Shown piece after piece: positions 1-5,668 of a stretch of DNA of 8,948 bases. Position numbers and translations under genes: made by a program. Origin of the DNA: Peptococcaceae bacterium (GTDB lineage: Bacteria; Bacillota; Dehalobacteriia; UBA7702); the NCBI GenBank assembly GCA_019415505.1, contig DXZC01000091.1:1-8948 (forward strand), read 5' to 3'. Each line of letters opens with the position of its first letter. The stretch's first letter is position 1. The notes beneath the pieces are model-generated. The model searched no databases, was not told where the DNA came from, and saw only the letters and a list, made by a program, of their open reading frames with translations.

Positions 1-1386
1 GCCCATACCGCTATCTATTTCGTCAAATATCATAGTATTCACTGCCGCGGCGCTACCAAGAATTATTTCTAAAGCTAACAAAATTCGGGAGATTTCCCCG
101 CCGGAGGCAACCTTGGCCAAGGGCTTTAGTTCCTCTCCTCGGTTCATAGAAATTAAAAAGGTAGCTTTATCCATGCCTGCCGCGGAGGGAGGCGCGTTAG
201 TAAAGTCCACGGCAAAGGCCGCATTGGGTAACATTACCTCTTGGAGTTCCGCCACGATAAGCCGGCTTAAATCCTCTCCCGCTCCCTGGCGCAAGGTACG
301 CAAGGTTTGGGATTTTTGCTGCAAATCAGTGGCGGCGGCTGCCGCCTCAGCGTTATATTGCTCCAACAGGTAGTCGTAATTGGCTAGCGACTCCACTTCC
401 GCCTTAAATTCTTGATACCGCTGAAAAATCCCCGCTAAATCCGTGCCTTCCTTCTTCTTTAACGCTTCTATGGCGCTGAGACGGCTTTCCGCGGCATCCA
501 AGCCTTGGGGATCAGCCTCAATACCGTCTCGATAAGAGGCTACAGTATGGCAAATATCCTCAACATTATAGTAGGCCTCTGTAACCGTGTCCCGTTCCTG
601 GTTTAAAGTATCATCCAGTCTGGTTAAGGACTGCAAACCCACCATCGCGTCGTGGAGGTCCTCAGCAACCTGGTTTAATTTATCATAAATATCCGCCGCC
701 GCAGCCAAACGCTGGGTACCGGTTTTTAACAGCTCAATATCCCGGCGCAGGGTTTCATCTTCCCTTTCCTGGAGGTTTAAAGCCTCGATTTCATTAATGC
801 GATAAAGTAGGTAATCTTGCTTTTCCCCGGTTTCAGCGTGTTTCTTTTGTAATTCCCTAACCTTATCCGCCGCCTGACGCCACTTTTCATAAGCAGCGGC
901 AACCTGGGCTTTACACTGGGCCAGTTTAACGCCGCCATGATGATCCACTATCGCTAGCTGTCGCTCTTCCCGCAAAAAGTCAAAATGCTCGCGCTGGCTG
1001 TGAAGATTCATAATGCGAGGAATTAAATCATTAAGCGTTGACAAGCTGACCCGACGGCCGTTAATACGGCAGAGGTTCTTGCCCTCCACGTTTATTTCCC
1101 TGGTAACTACCAAGGTATCGTCTTCCGCCGCCAGGCCATGTTCAGCCAGGGCAGCTAGAAAACCACGGCAAAAAGGGCCGATAAAGGTGCCTTCCACCAA
1201 GGCTCTCTTCGACCCATAACGTATCAGCTCTTTATCGGCGCGATTGCCCATTAAAAGCCCTACAGCATCAGTCAACAGGGACTTACCAGCTCCTGTTTCC
1301 CCGCTAATGATATTTAGACCACTATAAAAATCTACTTGTAAATCCTCAATGAGAGCGAAATCCGCAACATAAAGCTCCGCCAGCAT
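1..1386 (-). CDS. recN: DNA repair ATPase RecN, N-terminal 462 residues (3' end outside window)
   Basis: RecN is an SMC-like ATPase that acts early in double-strand break repair in the cytoplasm. The frame is open without a stop from the ATG at 1386 to base 1, giving 462 of the roughly 550-570 residues usual for the family. A Walker A motif, GETGAGKS, lies at residues 29-36. Next come a globular stretch and a long charged, coiled-coil-like middle (about 150-390). The ABC signature ASGGEIS and the Walker B region TMIFDEIDSG lie near residues 424-460, at the window edge. The start is fixed by GGAGGTG (1397-1391), six bases upstream of the ATG, in the 15-nt gap after the argR stop. The gene is therefore probably co-transcribed with argR. 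I checked the first 540 bases codon by codon and saw no frameshift. No LexA-type box is obvious in the short gap. Confidence 0.95.
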   Translation of the reverse strand, partial: MLAELYVADFALIEDLQVDFYSGLNIISGETGAGKSLLTDAVGLLMGNRADKELIRYGSKRALVEGTFIGPFCRGFLAALAEHGLAAEDDTLVVTREINVEGKNLCRINGRRVSLSTLNDLIPRIMNLHSQREHFDFLREERQLAIVDHHGGVKLAQCKAQVAAAYEKWRQAADKVRELQKKHAETGEKQDYLLYRINEIEALNLQEREDETLRRDIELLKTGTQRLAAAADIYDKLNQVAEDLHDAMVGLQSLTRLDDTLNQERDTVTEAYYNVEDICHTVASYRDGIEADPQGLDAAESRLSAIEALKKKEGTDLAGIFQRYQEFKAEVESLANYDYLLEQYNAEAAAAATDLQQKSQTLRTLRQGAGEDLSRLIVAELQEVMLPNAAFAVDFTNAPPSAAGMDKATFLISMNRGEELKPLAKVASGGEISRILLALEIILGSAAAVNTMIFDEIDSGMG

Positions 1387-1401
1387 CCCACACCTCCGGA
1401 T

Positions 1402-1860
1402 TTAGGATAAGAGAGAGTCAAATTTTTGTATTAGCCCCTCTACCAAATTTTTTTCCTTTATAATGAGGAGAATAGTATCGTCTCCGGCAATAGTGCCAAT
1501 GATTTCCGGCCAACTGCTTTGATCCAGACAAGCGGCCAAACCCTGGGCTGTGCCGGGCAAGGTTTTAATAATAATGATGTTTTCCGCGGAGTTAACCGAT
1601 ACGGCGTTATCCATAAACATACGACGCATACGTTCGGCAATATTTCCCACTGAAATATTAACCGGCATACTATACTTAGAAAGATTGCCTTCTATGGGAA
1701 TTTTTATCAAGCCAATTTCCTTAATATCCCTGGACACCGTAGCTTGAGTTACATTAAAGCCCTGCTTTTTCAAGCGCTCGGCCAACTCGAACTGGGTGGA
1801 TATTTCTTCTGTCTCTATTATCTTTTGAATCATTTTCTGTCTGGAATTTTTATTACCCAT
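1402..1860 (-). CDS. argR: Arginine repressor ArgR (AhrC family)
   Basis: ArgR is an arginine-sensing hexameric transcription factor that represses arginine synthesis genes and often activates catabolic ones. The product has 152 residues, the normal size. The N-terminal winged helix-turn-helix has its recognition region at about residues 37-51 (VTQATVSRDIKEIGL). The C-terminal oligomerisation and arginine-binding domain shows GTAQGLAACLD (103-113) and GTIAGDDT (122-129), whose aspartates contact arginine in the family. The gene starts 4 nt after the mnmM stop. The nearest Shine-Dalgarno sequence, AGGAG at 1878-1874 inside mnmM, sits 13 nt from the ATG. That is longer than ideal and suggests translational coupling to mnmM. 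Linkage of argR to recN and nadK is typical of Bacillota and need not mean that ArgR regulates its neighbours. I see no ARG box in the surrounding sequence. Confidence 0.96.
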   Translation of the reverse strand: MGNKNSRQKMIQKIIETEEISTQFELAERLKKQGFNVTQATVSRDIKEIGLIKIPIEGNLSKYSMPVNISVGNIAERMRRMFMDNAVSVNSAENIIIIKTLPGTAQGLAACLDQSSWPEIIGTIAGDDTILLIIKEKNLVEGLIQKFDSLLS

Positions 1861-1864
1861 AGTT

Positions 1865-2440
1865 TTATTCTTTCTCCTCTTCCTTCTTTTCTAGTAATAT
1901 TATAAAGGGCGATTTTTCCCGATTAGGTATGGATAGACATAAAGCCTGCCAGGATTTGAGAGCAGGCCGATGTAAAAATTCGCCCAAAGCTTCCTTTTCC
2001 GCCACCCCCTGGGTATGCCCCCAATACACGGTGATGAGCACAATGCCGCCGTCAACCAGTAAAGAGAGGCTTTGCTCTACCCCGCATACGGTATCAACAG
2101 GGTTGGTGGCTATCTCATGGCTGCTGCCAGGCAAATAACCTAAATTAAAGACAACAGCCCTTACCCCGGAAGTAACATATTTATTGAGATTACAATGATT
2201 ATCGGCAATCAGCGTTACACGGTCCAGCAGGTCAGCCTGGGCTAGCCTGTCTTTAGTGGCGGCTAGAGCAGCCGGCTGAATATCAAAGGCCCAGACTTTA
2301 CCCCCAGGCCCTACTAGGGACGCTAATTTTAGAGTATCCCAACCATTACCGGCGGTGGCGTCTATCACTACATCACCAGGGCGCACCACCCTAGCTAAAT
2401 ACTCGTGAGCTAATTCTACTACAGGTTTTACTATTGACAT
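1865..2440 (-). CDS. mnmM: Class I SAM methyltransferase, MnmM/YtqB type (tRNA U34 modification)
   Basis: The product has 191 residues with a Rossmann-type SAM-binding fold. Motif I is VIDATAGNGWDT (residues 25-36), followed by an acidic FDIQP strand end (52-56). The block NLGYLPGSSHEIAT (99-112) and the YWGHTQG motif (139-145) are typical of the YtqB family once called 'rRNA methylase'. Bacillus subtilis YtqB has been characterised as MnmM, which completes the mnm5(s2)U34 wobble modification of tRNA. That role is transferred here by family membership, not seen directly. The start codon overlaps the nadK stop in a TAATG arrangement, so translation is probably coupled, and argR follows after 4 nt. 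The C-terminus ends in a run of lysines and glutamates. Confidence 0.85.
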   Translation of the reverse strand: MSIVKPVVELAHEYLARVVRPGDVVIDATAGNGWDTLKLASLVGPGGKVWAFDIQPAALAATKDRLAQADLLDRVTLIADNHCNLNKYVTSGVRAVVFNLGYLPGSSHEIATNPVDTVCGVEQSLSLLVDGGIVLITVYWGHTQGVAEKEALGEFLHRPALKSWQALCLSIPNREKSPFIILLEKKEEEKE

Positions 2441-3300
2441 TATCTTCTATCCCGCAGTTTTTCATTGAGAACATCAAAAAAGGTTTTGCCATTTAAGCGA
2501 ATTAGCAGGGTTTTCATGGGGGATTCCACAAAATTAACCGTATCGCCAACTAAGACGGACATGGTATCTGTCTTACCGTCTAAGCTTAAATAGCATTCCC
2601 CTTCTATATCATCAATTTGTATAGATATTTTTCGCTCCGCACCCACGACAATAGGGCGGCTATATAGAGATTGGGCGCAAATAGGCGTAATTATTATGGC
2701 TTGCATTTCCGGCGAAACCAAGGGACCATTGGCTGATAAGGAATAACCAGAGGCGCCGGTGGGAGTTGATACCGCCATACCATCGCTATGGTAACTGGCG
2801 GATAAACGCCCGTCAATGAAGACCATAGTCTTTACCAAGCCGGAAAAGTTATGACGTAAAACCACGCCGTCATTAAGGCAATGGCCTATTTTAATAACTG
2901 AACCGTCACGCACTACCTCAACTTGGAGCATCATCCGTTCTTCCAGATAATAATCGCCTTTTAAGAGTCGGTTCAGATAGGTATAAAGCCTAGCGCCAGG
3001 TTCAAGTTCAGCCAGAAAACCAACTCTACCCATATTAACTCCTAATATAGGCAAGCGGTAATTGGCGGCTTGACGAGCCACAGAGAGCAGAGTGCCGTCA
3101 CCGCCTAATACCAACAGCATATCACATTCCTCGGCTATACCGTCTAAATACCCACATAAAAATTCCTGATCAGTAACATCATAGGGCTCATCAGGCTGAA
3201 GTACCTCTATATTTTCTTTTTTTAGCCAAGCCGCTATTTTTTTACCTTCCTTAATAGAACCCTCCCTTTTCTGGTTGGAGAGTAGCCCAATCTTTTGCAT
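2440..3300 (-). CDS. nadK: NAD kinase (ATP/polyphosphate-dependent)
   Basis: NAD kinase phosphorylates NAD+ to NADP+ in the cytoplasm and is the only known route to NADP. The product has 286 residues, a normal length. The signature GGDGT is at residues 66-70, with the presumed catalytic aspartate at 68. The NAD-binding LND is at 142-144. The glycine-rich DGMAVSTPTGASGYSLSA block spans about 173-190, and TPICAQSLYSRPIVV spans 205-219. The common GSTAY and CPHSL versions read GASGY and CAQSL here, which is modest variation. The ATG at 3300 has GTGAGGTG (3313-3306) five bases upstream. nadK is the first gene of a tight nadK-mnmM-argR-recN cluster. In many relatives it directly follows tlyA; here about 1.57 kb separates them, so it probably relies on its own promoter. 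Confidence 0.97.
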   Translation of the reverse strand: MQKIGLLSNQKREGSIKEGKKIAAWLKKENIEVLQPDEPYDVTDQEFLCGYLDGIAEECDMLLVLGGDGTLLSVARQAANYRLPILGVNMGRVGFLAELEPGARLYTYLNRLLKGDYYLEERMMLQVEVVRDGSVIKIGHCLNDGVVLRHNFSGLVKTMVFIDGRLSASYHSDGMAVSTPTGASGYSLSANGPLVSPEMQAIIITPICAQSLYSRPIVVGAERKISIQIDDIEGECYLSLDGKTDTMSVLVGDTVNFVESPMKTLLIRLNGKTFFDVLNEKLRDRR

Positions 3301-3317
3301 ATTTACACCTCACTATA

Positions 3318-3346
3318 AATATACAGAAAAAATACCCTGCTGTAAA
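3318..3346 (-). promoter_or_regulatory. Putative sigma-A promoter of the nadK cluster
   Basis: Read on the minus strand, TTTACA (3346-3341) and TATATT (3323-3318) are separated by exactly 17 bases. Each hexamer differs from consensus (TTGACA / TATAAT) at one position. The predicted start of transcription, near 3311, leaves a leader of only about 11 nt that begins within the ribosome site, which is unusually short. The location fits a need for a fresh promoter after the inserted hydrolase region. The surroundings are AT-rich, so a chance match is possible. Confidence 0.45.
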
Positions 3347-3402
3347 GAGTAAAGTGCATAAAATCATTATTTTTTTTCATATTTTTTTACTAAGATATTT
3401 CC

Positions 3403-3531
3403 CTAAATAGGCGCCAACATTTTTACAATCTCCAGGCCGTTAATAAACTGGCTCAGAGCAAACATAATAAAAGAGCCTCCAAGAAAGGCGTACACCCATA
3501 AGGCAGTAATTTTATCATCACAGGGCAGCAT
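3403..3531 (-). CDS. Possible 42-residue single-pass membrane peptide, or a gene remnant
   Basis: A minus-strand frame runs from the ATG at 3531 to a TAG at 3403. Residues about 10-30 form one clean hydrophobic span (ALWVYAFLGGSFIMFALSQF), followed by a short tail ending KMLAPI. A stop lies two codons upstream in frame, and no convincing Shine-Dalgarno sequence precedes the ATG, which argues against a translated gene. The amino-acid make-up is nonetheless more protein-like than expected of spacer DNA. I do not recognise it. It may be the C-terminal remnant of a degraded membrane protein gene that once lay between tlyA and nadK. Confidence 0.25.
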   Translation of the reverse strand: MLPCDDKITALWVYAFLGGSFIMFALSQFINGLEIVKMLAPI

Positions 3532-3720
3532 CGTCTAAAGAATCTGCCGTTTTCTTTACCCTTCGCTGCTCTGCTTATCATCACCCTGTTTTAGTTCCTC
3601 ACTGAAGCCCCAAACAATTCATAGCATCTGTTTGCAACGCCACTAGGTTTACGGATAAAGAGCCGGAAATCCCCAAGACAGGGCAAAGAGGGCTAACTTA
3701 ATGCCAGCAAATGTATGAAA

Positions 3721-3749
3721 GTGGCAAAAAATACTTTGCTCTCTATAAT
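3721..3749 (+). promoter_or_regulatory. Putative promoter of the hydrolase gene
   Basis: A perfect TATAAT (3744-3749) lies 17 bases after GTGGCA (3721-3726), which matches TTGACA at four of six positions. Transcription would start near 3756, giving a leader of about 77 nt before the hydrolase start. It is the best promoter-like pair upstream of that gene, but the background is AT-rich, so certainty is limited. Confidence 0.4.
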
Positions 3750-3832
3750 AACAGGTGGTAAAGGTTATAGCCATGTGTTAAAATAATAACTACATACCCG
3801 ATGGATAAATTGCGAATTTATAGTGGAGATTT

Positions 3833-4462
3833 ATGATGAAAAAAATTTTAATTCACGGTTCAGGACATAATGTAACAAGTTGGCAGGAAACAATCTCATA
3901 TATGGCAAGTAATAAAGATATTTTATGCCCCGACTTATCTTCACTCCTTAATGGCAAAAAAGCAAGCTATGCTAATTTATACGCGTCATTTGTAGAATAT
4001 TGTAATAAGCTAGAGGGACAAATTCATTTATGCGGTATTTCCTTAGGAGGTATTTTGGCATTAAACTACGGTCTAGACTTTCCAGAGAAAGTAAAAACAT
4101 TAGTTTTAATTGGTACGCCACATAAAATACCGAAATTAATGTTTGGCATACAAAATATAATTTTTAAGTTCTTACCAAAGTCGTTTTTCCATGATATGTC
4201 CTTCAGTAAAGAGGAGATTTTCATTTTAGGAAACTCGATGAAAGAATTGGATTTCTGCAATAGAGTACAAAAAATTGAATGCCCGACTCTCATAATTTGT
4301 GGTAAAAAAGATCGGGCAAACATTAAATCCGCCTATTATTTTAATGAACATATAAAAATGGCAAAATTGGAAATTATTGAAAATACTGGCCATATTGTAA
4401 ATGAGGAAAACCCCAAGACATTAGCAAAAATACTAGATGAATTCTACAATGAAAACCAATAA
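3833..4462 (+). CDS. Small alpha/beta hydrolase, substrate unknown
   Basis: The product has 209 residues with the features of a compact alpha/beta-hydrolase. HGSG (8-11) is the oxyanion-hole region near the N-terminus. The nucleophile elbow GISLGG places the serine at 70. The acid is probably D160 in CGKKD, and the base is H187 in NTGHIVN, so the triad looks complete. There is no signal peptide or membrane anchor, so it is probably cytoplasmic. Such proteins include esterases and lipases, and the substrate cannot be read from sequence. GGAG (3825-3828) is 4 nt from the first ATG and 7 nt from the second (3836), so translation may begin at 3836 (MKKILIHG). It is the only plus-strand gene, its GC is near one third (well below its neighbours), and it separates tlyA from nadK. 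All this suggests horizontal acquisition. A strong terminator follows. Confidence 0.85.
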   Translation: MMKKILIHGSGHNVTSWQETISYMASNKDILCPDLSSLLNGKKASYANLYASFVEYCNKLEGQIHLCGISLGGILALNYGLDFPEKVKTLVLIGTPHKIPKLMFGIQNIIFKFLPKSFFHDMSFSKEEIFILGNSMKELDFCNRVQKIECPTLIICGKKDRANIKSAYYFNEHIKMAKLEIIENTGHIVNEENPKTLAKILDEFYNENQ

Positions 4463-4592
4463 ACAATCTTACAGACTACATATTCTACCTTAAATTGTTT
4501 GGTCTGGACGTTCAAGCCAATTATGTCGCCAATTGCCGCTAAATTATAGCGAATTAAACCATTCATATCTATCAGGCAAATAGCAAAAATAG

Positions 4593-4638
4593 AAAAGCCG
4601 TCAAGGATAAACCTCGCCCTCACCCTTGACGGCTTTTT
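4593..4638 (+). terminator. Intrinsic terminator of the hydrolase gene (possibly bidirectional)
   Basis: AAAAGCCGTCAAGG (4593-4606) is perfectly complementary to CCTTGACGGCTTTT (4624-4637), with a 17-nt loop between them, followed by more T. The GC-rich core of 10 bp plus the T-tract makes a strong rho-independent terminator about 130 nt after the hydrolase stop. The A-rich left flank gives a T-tract on the other strand, so it could also stop leftward transcription that passes the first tlyA terminator. Confidence 0.9.
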
Positions 4639-4701
4639 CTGTTTTGCTGCCAGACAACCAGGGAGCGCAATCCCGCATTATGTCATGTCCCGTTTAGGGG
4701 C

Positions 4702-4737
4702 AAAAAAGCAGTGGGTATCATTTGTGATACACACTGC
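4702..4737 (-). terminator. Intrinsic terminator of the OLE-oapA-dxs-tlyA transcript
   Basis: Read on the minus strand, GCAGTG and GTATCA (4737-4725, one mismatch between them) pair with TGATAC and CACTGC (4720-4708) around a 4-nt loop. A run of six T follows directly (4707-4702). The hairpin starts about 137 nt past the tlyA stop and fits the end of the dxs-tlyA operon. It lies before the opposing hydrolase terminator, so the two convergent transcripts would end without much overlap. Confidence 0.85.
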
Positions 4738-4738
4738 T

Positions 4739-4765
4739 ACCAATGCGGTTTTATTGGGCATTGGT
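4739..4765. repeat. Additional perfect hairpin next to the tlyA terminator
   Basis: ACCAATGC (4739-4746) is complementary to GCATTGGT (4758-4765), an 8-bp stem around an 11-nt loop. No T-run follows on either strand, so it is not a classic terminator. On the minus strand it would form just before the terminator hairpin, and it may protect the 3' end of the transcript. Confidence 0.5.
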
Positions 4766-4873
4766 TAATTTCGTCTGTCCTCAAAACTTCCTTATCAGTG
4801 CATAATTAGCAATAATCAGCAGCAATATTAATCTAGATGCAAACCAATTTTATAGAATTTACCTAATACAAAG

Positions 4874-5668
4874 CTATTTTAGCGTCTCAAAGGCTGCCTC
4901 AACAAGGGAGGGTACCGCCGATAGGTCGGCCTGGCTGCGACCTTTAGCCAAAAGAGCCAAGTATTCCCTATTACCCTCCGGCCCTTTGATTGGCGAATAG
5001 GTTAACGCCTTTACCGTTAAGTCCGCCGCAGCAAAGAACGACAGCAAATCGCTTATTACCTCTATATGGGTTTCCGGGTCCCGCACTACCCCTTTTTTGC
5101 CCACCTTTTCCCGGCCAGCCTCAAATTGGGGTTTGATAAGAACCACAAAAAGGCCTTCCTCCTTGAGAAAATCCAGCAAGGGGGGAAGAAGTTTTTTTAA
5201 AGAGATAAAGGAAGCGTCAATAGTAATATAATCAGCAGTCTCAGGAATTTGCTCACTGGTCAGATAGCGGGCATTAGTTTTTTCTAAGACAACAACCCGG
5301 TCATCGTTCCGCAAGGACCAAGCTAATTGACCATAACCTACGTCAACGGCGTATACCCGCATAGCGCCGTTTTGCAAAGCGCAGTCAGTAAAACCGCCGG
5401 TAGAAGCGCCTATATCAATTACAACTTTATCTTTAAAGTCTAAATCATAACTGCGTACAGCCTTGTCCAGCTTTAAGCCACCCCGGCTGACAAAGGGCTT
5501 ATCCTCGCCAATAATCTCAATTTTAGCTTCCTCGTCTACCGCCGTACCAGCCTTGGTTTGTTTTTTTCCTTTTACCAACACCCGGCCTGTCATAATAGCG
5601 GTGCGAGCTTGTTCACGGGAGGGAAATAGGCCCCGTTCCAGTAAAATTAAATCAAGCCTCTTTTTCAT
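4874..5668 (-). CDS. tlyA: TlyA-family rRNA (cytidine-2'-O)-methyltransferase
   Basis: TlyA enzymes methylate ribose 2'-OH groups of cytidines in rRNA. In mycobacteria the targets are in both 16S and 23S rRNA and affect capreomycin sensitivity; the target here is unknown. The product has 264 residues. An N-terminal S4 RNA-binding domain (about 3-60) is followed by an FtsJ-like methyltransferase domain. That domain has SAM motif DIGASTGGFTD (85-95) and the presumed K-D-K-E tetrad K66 (SRGGLKL), D151 (TIDASF), K179 (LIKPQFE) and E235 (GNREYL). The start at 5668 lies inside dxs with a 17-nt overlap. GGAGGT (5682-5677), eight bases upstream, fixes it. The gene is co-transcribed with dxs and ends before a terminator. 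Family members are sometimes mis-annotated as haemolysins. Confidence 0.95.
   Translation of the reverse strand: MKKRLDLILLERGLFPSREQARTAIMTGRVLVKGKKQTKAGTAVDEEAKIEIIGEDKPFVSRGGLKLDKAVRSYDLDFKDKVVIDIGASTGGFTDCALQNGAMRVYAVDVGYGQLAWSLRNDDRVVVLEKTNARYLTSEQIPETADYITIDASFISLKKLLPPLLDFLKEEGLFVVLIKPQFEAGREKVGKKGVVRDPETHIEVISDLLSFFAAADLTVKALTYSPIKGPEGNREYLALLAKGRSQADLSAVPSLVEAAFETLK

Larger units (their letters stand above)
3301..3832. other. 532-nt spacer between nadK and the hydrolase gene
   Basis: This divergent spacer holds the two outward-facing putative promoters (nadK side 3346-3318, hydrolase side 3721-3749). The nadK-proximal part (about 3314-3400) is very AT-rich with poly-T and poly-A runs. 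The middle, about 3403-3720, has higher GC and contains short minus-strand stretches that read like protein but are broken by stops in every frame. One is a 42-codon frame at 3531-3403. Another is a 41-codon frame at 3774-3649 whose second half includes KLALFALSWGFPALYP. A third is a piece ending EELKQGDDKQSSEG that stops near 3555. This pattern fits a decayed gene whose family I cannot identify. I see no tRNA, transposase or clear terminal inverted repeats. Confidence 0.5.
4463..4873. other. 411-nt convergent spacer with hairpins
   Basis: This is the region between the 3' ends of the hydrolase gene and tlyA. It contains no credible reading frame. It holds three inverted repeats: a bidirectional-looking terminator at 4593-4638, a minus-strand terminator at 4702-4737, and a third hairpin at 4739-4765. 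The 5' part (4463-4590) and the part next to tlyA (about 4770-4873) are AT-rich, and I see nothing else in them. Confidence 0.7.

Noticed and set aside
3301..3832. tRNA, riboswitch or CRISPR repeats in the spacer
   Set aside because: I found no cloverleaf, no conserved riboswitch core and no regularly spaced repeats; only promoter-like elements and broken reading stretches are visible.
4066..4323. Minus-strand open frame of 85 codons inside the hydrolase gene
   Set aside because: It lies wholly opposite a gene with a complete catalytic triad. Its length is explained by AT-rich codons, and there is no ribosome site.
3300..4873. Insertion sequence or integrative element carrying the hydrolase gene
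   Set aside because: No transposase, integrase, terminal inverted repeats or clear target-site duplication can be seen at either edge, so no mobile element is claimed; only acquisition in some form is suggested.
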